Below, piece by piece: positions 1-6,877 of a DNA stretch of 10,041 nt. A program made the position numbers and the translations under genes. Within the stretch, counting starts at the first letter, position 1, and each line of letters begins with the position of its first letter. The stretch is from Actinomycetes bacterium (GTDB lineage: Bacteria; Actinomycetota; Acidimicrobiia; Acidimicrobiales; RAAP-2), in the NCBI GenBank assembly GCA_021826655.1, contig JAKAZC010000078.1, positions 1-10,041 of the forward strand. Direction: 5' to 3'. Under the pieces are notes generated by a model. That model saw nothing but the letters and a program-made list of their open reading frames with translations, searched no databases and was not told the DNA's origin.

Positions 1-760
1 TGCCGTGCCCGCGCACCTCGGCCCAGGCGCGCAGGGCATCGACCACGTCGAAGTTGGCGTCGGTGAGCGACCCGGCCGCACGGGGCCCCCAGCGGTTGAG
101 CCGCGTGCCCTCGGGCGGCGGCTCGCCGCGTGTGTACTTCCCGGTGAGCAGCCCGCTGGCCAGCGGGAAGTAGGGCAGGTACGCGAGCCCCGACCGCGCG
201 CACTCGGCGACCGCGTCGGCCTCGTCGTCGCGGTTCAGCAGGTTGTAGTGGTTCTGCACGCTCACGAAGCGGGCCGCGCCGCCGGCGACCGCCGCCTCCG
301 CCTCGCGCAGCTGGGCGGCGGAGAAGTTCGAGCAGCCGATCTCGAGCACCTTGCCGGCGCGCACCAGGTCGTCGAGCACGGCGAGCGTGTCCCCGATCGG
401 CGTCGACGGGTCGGGCTTGTGCAGCTGGTAGAGGTCGATCCGGTCCGTCCCGAGCTCGCGGAGGCTGCGCTCCACCGCCTCGCGCACGTAGGCCGGCGCC
501 GCCCCCCCGGCGATGTCCTTGCCCACTTGGCTCCCGAACTTCGTCGCCACCACCACCTCGTCGCGGCGCCGGCCGAGCGCCCGGCCCAGGCGCTCCTCGC
601 TCTTGCCGTACGAGTCGGCCGTGTCGAAGAAGTTCACGCCCGCGTCGATGGCGGCGTCGACCACCGGCGCGACGTCCTTCTCGTCCATCCCGAACCCGAA
701 GTTGTTCGTGCCGAGACCGACCACGGAGACCTCGAGCGATCCGATCTTGCGATGCTCCAT
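1..760 (-). CDS. Aldo/keto reductase, 3' end outside the window
   Basis: This is an NADPH-dependent aldo/keto reductase that would reduce a carbonyl substrate in the cytoplasm; the substrate cannot be told from sequence. About 253 residues are visible and the frame is open to the window edge, so the C-terminus is missing. The start MEHRKIGSLEVSVVGLGTNN is the usual first strand of the (beta/alpha)8 barrel. The catalytic tetrad is present: Asp46 and Tyr51 in FFDTADSYGKSE, Lys74 in ATKFGS and His114 in YQLHKP. The later motifs EIGCSNFS and SVQNHYNLL are also typical of the family. The ATG at 758-760 matches the expected N-terminus, but no clear Shine-Dalgarno precedes it, so the transcript may be leaderless. 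It is divergent from the repair operon with a 73-base gap. The family is secure; the subfamily is not. Confidence 0.93.
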   Translation of the reverse strand, partial: MEHRKIGSLEVSVVGLGTNNFGFGMDEKDVAPVVDAAIDAGVNFFDTADSYGKSEERLGRALGRRRDEVVVATKFGSQVGKDIAGGAAPAYVREAVERSLRELGTDRIDLYQLHKPDPSTPIGDTLAVLDDLVRAGKVLEIGCSNFSAAQLREAEAAVAGGAARFVSVQNHYNLLNRDDEADAVAECARSGLAYLPYFPLASGLLTGKYTRGEPPPEGTRLNRWGPRAAGSLTDANFDVVDALRAWAEVRGHG

Positions 761-833
761 GGCGTCTGGTCTACCACGGCGGGACGACCGCGGACCCGGG
801 CGGACGGGAGCCGGGCGGCGGTAGGGTCCGGGA

Positions 834-1841
834 GTGGCCTCGGACGTGCGGGTCGTTGAGGTGGCGGGGCGGGAGGTGACGATCTCCCACCCCGACAAGA
901 TCTACTTCCCGGCCCTGGGAGCCACGAAGTCCGAGCTGGTCGGCTACTACCTCCGGGTCGGTGAGGCCCTCCTGCGGACGGCCCGGGGGCGCCCGGCCAT
1001 GCTCGAGCGGTACCCCGACGGCGCCGGGGGGAAGTCCTTCTTCCAGAAGCGCGTGCCCAAGGGTGCACCCCCATGGCTCCGGACGACCACGGTGGCCACG
1101 CCGAACGGGACGACCTCCAACGCGCTGGTGGTCGTCGACCTCGCCCACGTGGTCTGGGCCGTGAACCTCGGCTGCCTCGGCCTGCACCTGTGGCCGCACC
1201 CGGCGACGGACCCCGCCCATGCCGACGAGCTCCGCATCGACCTCGACCCCCAGCCCGGCGTCGGCTTCGACGGCATCCGGAAGGCCGCCGAGCACGCTCG
1301 GGCCCTGCTGGAAGAGCTCGGGATCGCGTCCTACCCGAAGACGACGGGGAACCGGGGCCTGCACGTGTACGTGCGCCTGCAGCCGCACTGGGACAGCGTC
1401 GCCGTGCGGGCGGGTGCCGTCGCGCTGGCGCGCGAGCTCGAACGCCGGCATCCCGACCTCGTGACCGCGAGCTGGTGGAAGGAGGAGCGCGGGCAGAGGG
1501 TGTTCGTCGACTTCAACCAGAACGCCCCGCACCGGACGGTCTTCGGCGCCTGGTTCGCACGGCCGCGTCCGGGCGGTCAGGTCTCCACCCCGATCCGGTG
1601 GGAGGACGTCGGCACCGTCGACCCCGACGAGCTCACCGTCCGGACCGTGCCCGAACGGCTCGAGCGGGACGGCGATCCGTGGGCCCCGATGGCGGACGAT
1701 CCCCAGTCGCTCGAGCCGCTGCTCGAACTGGCGGCGCGTGACCGCGAGGCCGGGCTGCACGACGCGCCGTGGCCTCCCGAGTACCCCAAGCAACCCGACG
1801 AGCCTGCCCGGGTGGCTCCGAGCAGGGCACGCCGGGCGTAG
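834..1841 (+). CDS. LigD-Pol-like primase-polymerase (Prim-PolC type)
   Basis: This is a stand-alone archaeo-eukaryotic-primase-type polymerase of 335 residues, like the LigD polymerase domain. Family members add a few ribo- or deoxyribonucleotides at gaps and breaks. The three metal-binding aspartates are visible: Asp136 and Asp138 in ELRIDLDPQPG, and Asp226 in VFVDFNQN. Also present are the N-terminal HPDKIYFP motif, FFQKRVPKGAPPW (residues 69-81) and KTTGNRGLHVYVRL, which carries the nucleotide-binding histidine. There is no ligase or phosphoesterase domain, so it is not a whole LigD. With a LigC-type ligase two genes downstream, the closest described counterpart is mycobacterial Prim-PolC (Rv3730c type), linked to excision repair with LigC. 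The GTG at 834 is the chosen start; GTG 846 is possible and the Shine-Dalgarno is weak. It is the first gene of the operon, with four bases before the next start. Confidence 0.93.
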   Translation: MASDVRVVEVAGREVTISHPDKIYFPALGATKSELVGYYLRVGEALLRTARGRPAMLERYPDGAGGKSFFQKRVPKGAPPWLRTTTVATPNGTTSNALVVVDLAHVVWAVNLGCLGLHLWPHPATDPAHADELRIDLDPQPGVGFDGIRKAAEHARALLEELGIASYPKTTGNRGLHVYVRLQPHWDSVAVRAGAVALARELERRHPDLVTASWWKEERGQRVFVDFNQNAPHRTVFGAWFARPRPGGQVSTPIRWEDVGTVDPDELTVRTVPERLERDGDPWAPMADDPQSLEPLLELAARDREAGLHDAPWPPEYPKQPDEPARVAPSRARRA

Positions 1842-1845
1842 CGCC

Positions 1846-2859
1846 GTGGACCCGGTGACGGCGCTGGGGCGCATCGCCTACCTGCTCGAACGGGACGGCG
1901 CCGACACCTACAAGGTCCGCGCCTTCCGGCGGGCGGCGGTGGTGGTGGCGGGGCTGCCGCCCGACGAGGTGGTCCGCCTCGCCCGGGCCGGGCGCCTGAA
2001 GGCCGTGGAGGGCATCGGCGACTCGACGGCCAAGGTGGTCCGCGAGGCGGTGGACGGGGGCACCCCCGAGTACCTCCGGCGGCTCGAGAGCGAGCCGCCG
2101 CCCGAGTTGACGGGCGGGGCGAGGGAGCTGCGGGCGCTGGTCGTCGGCGACTGCCACTCGCACTCGGACTGGTCCGACGGCGGGAGCACGATCCGCGAGA
2201 TGGCCGAGGCGGCGATCGGGATCGGCCACGAGTACCTCGTCCTGACCGACCACAGCCCGAGGCTGACGGTGGCCCACGGCCTCGATCCCGAACGGCTCCG
2301 CCGGCAGGTCGACGAGGTGCACGTGCTGAACGCGGAGCTGGCGCCGTTCCGGATCCTCACGGGCATCGAGGTGGACATCCTGCAGGACGGCACGCTCGAC
2401 CAGGCCGAGGACCTGCTCGCCGAGCTGGACGTGGTCGTCGCCAGCGTGCACTCCAAGCTCGGCATGGAGCGGGCGGCGATGACGGCCCGCATGCTGGCCG
2501 CGGTGGAGAGCCCTCACACCGACATCCTCGGGCACTGCACCGGCCGGATCCTGGTGGGCCGGGGCCGGCCGCCCTCCGCCTTCGACGCCGACGCGGTGTT
2601 CGAGGCGTGCGCCCGGACCCGCACCGCGGTGGAGGTCAATTCCCGGCCCGAGCGCCAGGATCCCCCCCAGGAGCTGCTCCGGCAGGCGATCGACCACGGG
2701 TGCCTCCTGGCGGTCGACACCGACGCCCACGCCCCGGGGCAGCTCGAGTGGCTCCCCCGCGGCTGCGCCAAGGCGGCCGAGGCCGGTGCGCCCCCCGAGC
2801 GGGTCGTCAACACCTGGGCCGTCGAGGAGCTGCTGGCCTGGACGGGCGGGAGGCTGTGA
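1846..2859 (+). CDS. HhH + PHP phosphoesterase (PolX-like protein lacking the polymerase palm)
   Basis: The predicted protein has 337 residues. Residues 1-85 resemble the N-terminal 8-kDa helix-hairpin-helix domain of family X polymerases (TYKVRAFRRAA, then VEGIGDSTAKVV). Residues 100-337 are a PHP metal-dependent phosphoesterase. All nine expected metal ligands are visible: His104, His106, Asp111, His136, Glu175, His202, His230, Asp293 and His295. The nucleotidyltransferase domain that lies between these parts in PolX is absent, so polymerase activity is not expected. PHP domains of bacterial PolX have 3'-5' exonuclease or 3'-end-cleaning activity, the likely role here. The dRP-lyase lysine of Pol beta (Lys72) aligns with a valine; Lys63 is one position earlier. 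The GTG at 1846 lies four bases after the polymerase stop; an ATG far upstream in the same frame would overlap that gene and is less likely. The 3' end overlaps the ligase start (GTGA). Confidence 0.9.
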   Translation: MDPVTALGRIAYLLERDGADTYKVRAFRRAAVVVAGLPPDEVVRLARAGRLKAVEGIGDSTAKVVREAVDGGTPEYLRRLESEPPPELTGGARELRALVVGDCHSHSDWSDGGSTIREMAEAAIGIGHEYLVLTDHSPRLTVAHGLDPERLRRQVDEVHVLNAELAPFRILTGIEVDILQDGTLDQAEDLLAELDVVVASVHSKLGMERAAMTARMLAAVESPHTDILGHCTGRILVGRGRPPSAFDADAVFEACARTRTAVEVNSRPERQDPPQELLRQAIDHGCLLAVDTDAHAPGQLEWLPRGCAKAAEAGAPPERVVNTWAVEELLAWTGGRL

Positions 2860-3923
2860 GGCTGCCCGTGGTCCCCCCGGTCTCGCCCATGCTCGCCAAG
2901 GCGGCTCGGGAGCTTCCCGAAGGCGACGGCCTCTGCTACGAGCCGAAGTGGGACGGCTTCCGCTGCATCGTCTTCCGCTCGGGCGACGAGATCGAGCTCG
3001 GCAGCCGCAACGAGCGCCCACTCACCCGCTACTTCCCCGAGCTGGTCGCCGCGCTCGCGCGCAACCTCCCCGAGCGCTGCGTGGTGGACGGCGAGATCGT
3101 CATCGCCGGTCCCTCGGGGCTCGACTTCGACGCGCTCTCGCAGCGGATCCATCCGGCGGCGAGCCGCATCGCCCAGCTGGCCGAGGAGACGCCGGCCTCG
3201 TTCGTGGCGTTCGACCTCCTCGCCATCGACGACGAGGACCTCCGTGGCGACGCGTACTCGGTCCGGAGGGACCGCCTCCGCGCCGCGCTCGCCCGGAGCC
3301 GGCCGCCCGTGCACCTGACGCCGGTGACCGAGGACCCCGACGTGGCCCGGGACTGGTTCGCCCGCTTCGAGGGTGCGGGGCTGGACGGGGTCGTGGTGAA
3401 GCCGGCGGGGCTCCGGTACCAGCCGGGGAAGCGGGTCATGACGAAGGTGAAGCACGAGCGCACGGCCGACTGCGTGGTCGCCGGCTTCCGGTGGCACAAG
3501 GAGGGTCCCGTCGTGGGCTCGCTGCTCCTCGGCCTGTACGACGCCGACGCCGTCCTGCACCACGTCGGCGTGGCCTCGTCGTTCGCCGCCGCCCGCCGGC
3601 GTGAGCTGGTGGCGGAGCTCGAGGCCTACCGGGCCGACGCGGGGACGGGCCATCCGTGGACACCGGACGCGGGCGTGGCGTCGACGGCCAGGATCCCGGG
3701 GGCCCCGAGCCGGTGGAGCGGGGACAAGGACCTCAGCTGGGAGCCCCTCCGGCCCGAGCTGGTGTGCGAGGTCGCCTACGACCACCTGCAGGGCGACCGG
3801 TTCCGGCACGCCACGACCTTCCGGCGGTGGCGGCCCGACCGGGACCCGTCGTCGTGCACCTACGGCCAGCTCGACACGCCCGTCCCCTCCGAGCTCGCGG
3901 AGGTCTTCGGCGCCGGCTCCTGA
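2856..3923 (+). CDS. ligC: ATP-dependent DNA ligase, LigC type
   Basis: This ATP-dependent ligase of 355 residues seals nicks through a lysyl-AMP intermediate. Motif I is YEPKWDGFR with nucleophile Lys31. Other ligase elements are SRNERP, Glu80 in VVDGEIVI, Phe119 in FVAFDLL, motif IV DGVVVK (Asp177-Lys182) and motif V KVKHE (Lys197, Lys199). An OB-fold follows (DCVVAGFRWHKEG, GSLLLGLYD), ending in RHATTFRRWRPDRDP. Motif IV has Asp where many ligases have Glu; as I recall, mycobacterial LigC also reads LDGV here, so this looks family-typical. The N-terminus LPVVPPVSPMLAK and the total length match mycobacterial LigC, supporting the GTG at 2856. That start shares GTGA with the previous stop, implying coupled translation; a GGGAGG lies just upstream at short spacing. 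LigC enzymes have been linked to base excision repair and backup end joining. No Ku gene is in the window. Confidence 0.95.
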   Translation: MRLPVVPPVSPMLAKAARELPEGDGLCYEPKWDGFRCIVFRSGDEIELGSRNERPLTRYFPELVAALARNLPERCVVDGEIVIAGPSGLDFDALSQRIHPAASRIAQLAEETPASFVAFDLLAIDDEDLRGDAYSVRRDRLRAALARSRPPVHLTPVTEDPDVARDWFARFEGAGLDGVVVKPAGLRYQPGKRVMTKVKHERTADCVVAGFRWHKEGPVVGSLLLGLYDADAVLHHVGVASSFAAARRRELVAELEAYRADAGTGHPWTPDAGVASTARIPGAPSRWSGDKDLSWEPLRPELVCEVAYDHLQGDRFRHATTFRRWRPDRDPSSCTYGQLDTPVPSELAEVFGAGS

Positions 3924-3933
3924 GCCCTCCGCG

Positions 3934-3946
3934 GCCCCCGAGGGGC
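3934..3946. terminator. Possible bidirectional hairpin between convergent genes
   Basis: A GCCCC/GGGGC stem of five pairs with a three-base CGA loop lies in the 48-base gap between the convergent ligase and exonuclease stops. No T-run follows on either strand, so if it ends transcription it is not a classic intrinsic terminator. GC-rich hairpins are common by chance in this background. Confidence 0.3.
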
Positions 3947-3971
3947 GTGTCTGCGGCCCCCCGGGACCGTG

Positions 3972-4856
3972 TCAGCGGCCGCCGAGGGCCGCCACCCGAT
4001 CGGCCAGCCCGGGGTCGCGCAGATGCTGGCAGACGTCCTCGAACCCGGCGGTGGGGCCATCCCAGCGCAGGGAGCCGACCCCGGCGACCAGTGTCCGGTC
4101 GACCCGGAGGGTCGCGAGGTCCCGGAACAGCTCGGCCCGCGCGCGCTCGGACGAGAGCCGCGCCGCAAGGCGTTGCGCCCCGCGCACCGCCTGGCGCACG
4201 GCGGGGTCCCACCGGTCAACGGCGTCGGGGATGGCATCGAGCGTCCCGTAGTGCGCGAGGACCACCGACGCCGAGCGCCGGCCCCAGCCGCCCAACCCGG
4301 GGAACCCGTCGGCGGAGTCCCCCACGAGGGCCAGCCAGTCCGGGATGGAGCGCGGCGCAACGCCGAACCTCTCCCACACCCCGTCCTCGTCGGTGGTCCG
4401 GCCGGTGCGGCGGTCGAGCTGCACGACGCGGCGACCGACCACGCACTGGGCCAGGTCCTTGTCGGGGGTGCAGAGCACGACCTGCTCGACCGCGGGGTCG
4501 TCGGCCGCCACCGCCGCAGCCGAGGCCAGGGCGTCGTCGGCCTCGAGCTCGACCATCGGCCACACCACCACGCCCATGGCCACCAGCGCGTGCTCCAAGA
4601 CCTCGAACTGGTCGAGCAGCTCGGCCGGGACGCCCTCCCCCGTCTTGTAGCCGGCCCACAACCCGTTGCGGAACGACTCCACCACGTGGTCGGTCGCGAC
4701 CCCCAGATGGGTGGCCCCCTCCGACAGCAGCGAGGCCGTCGAGGTGAGCACCCCTCGGACCGCGGCGATCTCGCTCCCGTCCGCCGCGGCCCGCGAAGGC
4801 TGGCCGAAGAACTGCCGGAACAGCTCGTAGGTGCCGTCGACGAGGTGCACCTGCAT
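3972..4856 (-). CDS. 5'-3' exonuclease / flap-endonuclease-like protein
   Basis: A stand-alone homologue of the DNA polymerase I N-terminal nuclease, 294 residues long. Such enzymes remove 5' flaps or RNA primers and act on 5' ends at gaps. The acidic metal ligands are present: Asp7 in HLVDGTYELF, Glu105-Asp107-Asp108 in ELEADDAL, Asp132 and Asp134 in TPDKDLAQ, and Asp180 and Asp183 in LVGDSADGFPG. The last leads into the helix-3-turn-helix DNA-binding region (GLGGWGRRSASVVL). The ATG at 4854-4856 is chosen because a strong GGGGAGGAA (4863-4871) sits eight bases upstream of it and the protein then begins at the first beta strand. An in-frame upstream start at 4910 would add 18 proline/arginine-rich residues and is unlikely. 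It faces the polymerase-PHP-ligase operon, whose products would act on the same intermediates; that link is inferred. Confidence 0.92.
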   Translation of the reverse strand: MQVHLVDGTYELFRQFFGQPSRAAADGSEIAAVRGVLTSTASLLSEGATHLGVATDHVVESFRNGLWAGYKTGEGVPAELLDQFEVLEHALVAMGVVVWPMVELEADDALASAAAVAADDPAVEQVVLCTPDKDLAQCVVGRRVVQLDRRTGRTTDEDGVWERFGVAPRSIPDWLALVGDSADGFPGLGGWGRRSASVVLAHYGTLDAIPDAVDRWDPAVRQAVRGAQRLAARLSSERARAELFRDLATLRVDRTLVAGVGSLRWDGPTAGFEDVCQHLRDPGLADRVAALGGR

Positions 4857-4862
4857 GCTCGA

Positions 4863-4871
4863 TTCCTCCCC
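4863..4871 (-). promoter_or_regulatory. Strong Shine-Dalgarno of the exonuclease gene
   Basis: On the minus strand this reads GGGGAGGAA. The GGAGG core ends eight bases before the ATG at 4856. It decides the start in favour of 4856 over the upstream in-frame start at 4910. Confidence 0.8.
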
Positions 4872-4904
4872 TGGCCTTGGACTTCGTCCCGCCGGCGCCG
4901 GGTT

Positions 4905-4928
4905 GGGCACAACCCTCGGGGCACAACC
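4905..4928. repeat. Two direct copies of GGGCACAACC upstream of the exonuclease gene
   Basis: GGGCACAACC occurs at 4905-4914 and again at 4919-4928, a period of 14 bases. The first copy is also part of the inverted repeat GGTTG-GGCA-CAACC. The pair lies 50-70 bases upstream of the exonuclease ATG, a possible regulator-binding position. The repeat is seen directly; the role is a guess. Confidence 0.45.
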
Positions 4929-4958
4929 GGGACCCCGCCGCCGGGGCAGAGACTACGA

Positions 4959-4975
4959 CCGATCGCACGGATCGG
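4959..4975. repeat. Inverted repeat CCGATC-N5-GATCGG
   Basis: Perfect six-base arms flank GCACG. The repeat lies in the 237-base gap between the hipA stop and the exonuclease start, about 100 bases before the latter. It could be an operator or a weak hairpin ending hipA transcription; no T-run follows. The rest of this gap holds no gene that I can support. Confidence 0.4.
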
Positions 4976-5093
4976 GCGGCCCCCCCTGCTGCCAACGGCC
5001 ACGGCATGGAGACCCCAGCAGACGGTGACCCCCCGAGCTGCGCCACGGAGTCGGCACCGTCCGCCGAAGTGGTGGTGGGGTGGATGCAGTCGT

Positions 5094-6407
5094 TCAGCGA
5101 GGCCGAAAGCGCTCATGATCGGCGGCGATGGCGTCGACCACGTCCTGGTCGAGTTTCGCCTCGGCTGCACAGCCCCGCCACGCCGATACCGCGTCGGCAA
5201 CTTCGGCCACGACCCTGCGAAACCCGGGAATGTCGTTGCGATCCCCAACGACGTACAGATCGTCGAGGGTGATGTCCTCGAACTTGCCGTTCACAGACAT
5301 GAGGTGGCGGCTGGTCCACTGACTGTCGGGCCGGTATGCGTGAGTGACGTCGAAGGCAGGTGCCAGCCTCCAGCCGCCGTCGGACGGCAAGAGGAACGAG
5401 AGGTTCTTCGTGTGGTCGTCACGGTTGACCGCGATGACGTTGAAGACCATCCGCCGATACGCCTGCTGCCACTCCTCCGGTCCGAGGCCGAGCGCCCGGG
5501 TCGACTGCAGGTACTGGTCGTAGCTGTGCGTGGCGATGAGGTTGAAGTCCAGGTGCGCCAGAGCGCACAGAGAGATGACGTGGTGGCGTTCACCGGCGGG
5601 GCCCTGGTCGAACCGCTTCGTCATGAAGTGCCGTCGCGGGCCTTCGGCCAGCAACCTGCATGGCATCATCTCGATGCCCGCCGCGCAAGCCATCAGGCTG
5701 TACGCGTATTCGATGCGCCCGTAGGGGGCGCTTTCTCCGAGCCGGTCCCCGTGCCCGTCCATGCCGGTGCCGCTGACCCCATCGAGCTTGATGAGCCACT
5801 GCTCGAAGCCATCTGTGGGTTCGCCATAGGCCGAGCGAACCTGGTAGGTGGTGGGATTGAACGCGACGACGGCCTTCGCCCGAGCCCCGCCGGCACTGGT
5901 GCCGACCTGTATGAGTTGCTGCAATGCAGCATGTGCGGTGCCGTCACTCGCGAACTCGCCGCGGACCGTCAGCCGTGCTGCAAGCACCAGGTCGGCAAGC
6001 TGTACCGCCGTCGGAGGATCACCACCTGTTTCGCGGGCCGGCGGCCGGAAGGTGAGGGCGCCCATGGCCCGGTCGGCGGCGTATGCGAGGCGGTCCAGTG
6101 CCGTGATGCGGTTGGCCTCGATGCCGTGCTCGGCCATCCAGGCATTGACCAGTGCGTTGCCGAAAGCGTCGGGGAGCGCGTCCGCCAGCAGCGGCGGCAG
6201 GCGATGGAATGTCTCAGGCCGCAGGTCCGGGAACTGGTACGGCCCCTCGCGAAGAGGCATGTTCAGGGGCGCCAGCTCGACACGACTGGCCACCCAGTCG
6301 CGGTCGAAGGCGAATGCGTACCATCCGGTGCTCGGATCGAGGCCGACCGCGCCAACCCGTCGATCCCAGGCCCGAACCTCGATGATGTCGGTGGGCTCGT
6401 AGCTCAT
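5094..6407 (-). CDS. hipA: HipA-family serine/threonine kinase toxin
   Basis: The predicted protein has 437 residues, full length for the family; characterised members phosphorylate translation factors such as glutamyl-tRNA synthetase and cause growth arrest or persistence. Residues 1 to about 105 form the N-terminal HipA subdomain and the rest the kinase. Key residues are the glycine-rich loop TSAGGARAK with Ser171, Lys207 in WLIKLDG, catalytic Asp330 and Asn335 in NRDDHTKNLS, and Asp353 in APAFDVTHAY. The spacings 171 to 330 and 330 to 353 equal those between E. coli HipA Ser150, Asp309 and Asp332, so Ser171 is the likely autophosphorylation site. The ATG at 6405-6407 overlaps the hipB stop as ATGA, the usual antitoxin-first coupling. 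The actual target is unknown. GC is lower than in neighbouring genes (57% over 5401-5460), suggesting acquisition. All visible catalytic residues are intact. Confidence 0.95.
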   Translation of the reverse strand: MSYEPTDIIEVRAWDRRVGAVGLDPSTGWYAFAFDRDWVASRVELAPLNMPLREGPYQFPDLRPETFHRLPPLLADALPDAFGNALVNAWMAEHGIEANRITALDRLAYAADRAMGALTFRPPARETGGDPPTAVQLADLVLAARLTVRGEFASDGTAHAALQQLIQVGTSAGGARAKAVVAFNPTTYQVRSAYGEPTDGFEQWLIKLDGVSGTGMDGHGDRLGESAPYGRIEYAYSLMACAAGIEMMPCRLLAEGPRRHFMTKRFDQGPAGERHHVISLCALAHLDFNLIATHSYDQYLQSTRALGLGPEEWQQAYRRMVFNVIAVNRDDHTKNLSFLLPSDGGWRLAPAFDVTHAYRPDSQWTSRHLMSVNGKFEDITLDDLYVVGDRNDIPGFRRVVAEVADAVSAWRGCAAEAKLDQDVVDAIAADHERFRPR

Positions 6408-6721
6408 CCGGGCTTCGTCCGCTGTCGAACCCGGGTCGGGCGAGCTGTCCCGGCGGCCCGGCGTTGACGGGACTCGAGAACCTCGAGCGGGTTGAAGGGC
6501 GCGGGTGGCGGCGCGAGGGCGTCGATCCACCGCTCCTCGCCGAGTGCGCGCAGGATCTTGACAAGCGTCGTCGTCGTCGTCCCAGAGCCGCTCTCGAGGT
6601 GCTTGAGGGCCCCGATCGACACGTTCGCCCGCTCTGCCAGCTCTGCCTGTGTCAAGCGCCGGGCGGTGCGCAGCGCTCGGAAGTGGCCCCCGAGCGCTCT
6701 CTCGAGCTCGTCACTGCGCAT
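6404..6721 (-). CDS. hipB: HipB-like Xre-family antitoxin/repressor
   Basis: The predicted protein has 105 residues and should bind HipA and repress its own promoter. Residues 14-62 are an Xre-type helix-turn-helix: FRALRTARRLTQAELAERAN, then recognition helix SIGALKHLESGSG. After about residue 70 comes a proline-rich and then basic tail (ESRQRRAAGTARPTRVRQ), which may contact HipA or DNA. The ATG at 6719-6721 is preferred because AAGGAGG (6730-6736) ends eight bases upstream. The GTG at 6727 is in frame, but only two bases from that Shine-Dalgarno. The 3' end shares ATGA with hipA. A near-palindrome at 6739-6752 directly upstream is a likely binding site. The hipBA assignment is firm because both partners are present and coupled. 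Confidence 0.94.
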   Translation of the reverse strand: MRSDELERALGGHFRALRTARRLTQAELAERANVSIGALKHLESGSGTTTTTLVKILRALGEERWIDALAPPPAPFNPLEVLESRQRRAAGTARPTRVRQRTKPG

Positions 6722-6738
6722 CTGCACCGCCTCCTTCA

Positions 6739-6752
6739 GTTACTATAGTGAC
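6739..6752. promoter_or_regulatory. hipB: Near-palindromic candidate HipB operator
   Basis: GTTACTATAGTGAC pairs in six of seven positions per arm. It is directly upstream of the hipB Shine-Dalgarno and contains TATAGT on the minus strand (6742-6747), which could be a -10 element. A HipB dimer bound here would block the promoter or early transcription. No convincing -35 is seen, and a start point from this -10 would leave almost no leader, so promoter position is uncertain. Confidence 0.5.
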
Positions 6753-6844
6753 CTACACATTCTCTACGCCAGTATTCCAAAAACATCTATAGTCACTGAT
6801 CTGTCTTTTACAGTTAATCTTCCTCTCAAGAGTCAGATCTATAG
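6743..6844. repeat. Three CTATAG motifs in the AT-rich hipBA control region
   Basis: CTATAG occurs at 6743-6748, 6787-6792 and 6839-6844. The last two copies are longer direct repeats, ATCTATAG-N5-GAT. The surrounding DNA is the most AT-rich in the window: 21 G/C in 60 over 6781-6840. They may be repeated operator sites or alternative -10 elements (TATAGT/TATAGA on the minus strand). Nothing in this stretch looks protein-coding. Confidence 0.5.
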
Positions 6845-6877
6845 CTGCAGATGCACCAAGCCTCTAGCGGCCAGCGG

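Noticed and set aside
1633..3809. Long minus-strand open frames opposite the PHP and ligase genes
   Set aside because: The plus-strand products carry complete PHP and ligase motifs; the antisense translations show no recognisable domain.
834..3923. A split or frameshifted LigD gene
   Set aside because: Each gene has its own start and full-length domain, the ligase resembles LigC rather than the LigD ligase domain, and a PHP gene rather than the LigD phosphoesterase lies between. This is an operon of separate proteins, not a broken fusion.
4857..4910. N-terminal extension of the exonuclease to the start at 4910
   Set aside because: The extra 18 residues are Pro/Arg-rich and unlike the family, and the strong Shine-Dalgarno at 4863-4871 lies inside this stretch, pointing to the ATG at 4856.
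3969..6467. 832-codon open frame on the plus strand across the exonuclease and hipA
   Set aside because: It is antisense to two genes with intact catalytic motifs and reads as low-complexity Arg/Pro/Gly/Val-rich sequence with no domain. Such frames arise from GC-rich third positions.
6408..6530. N-terminal extension of HipA to a start at 6530
   Set aside because: The added 41 residues overlap hipB out of frame and have no HipA similarity; the ATGA overlap at 6404-6407 gives the normal junction.
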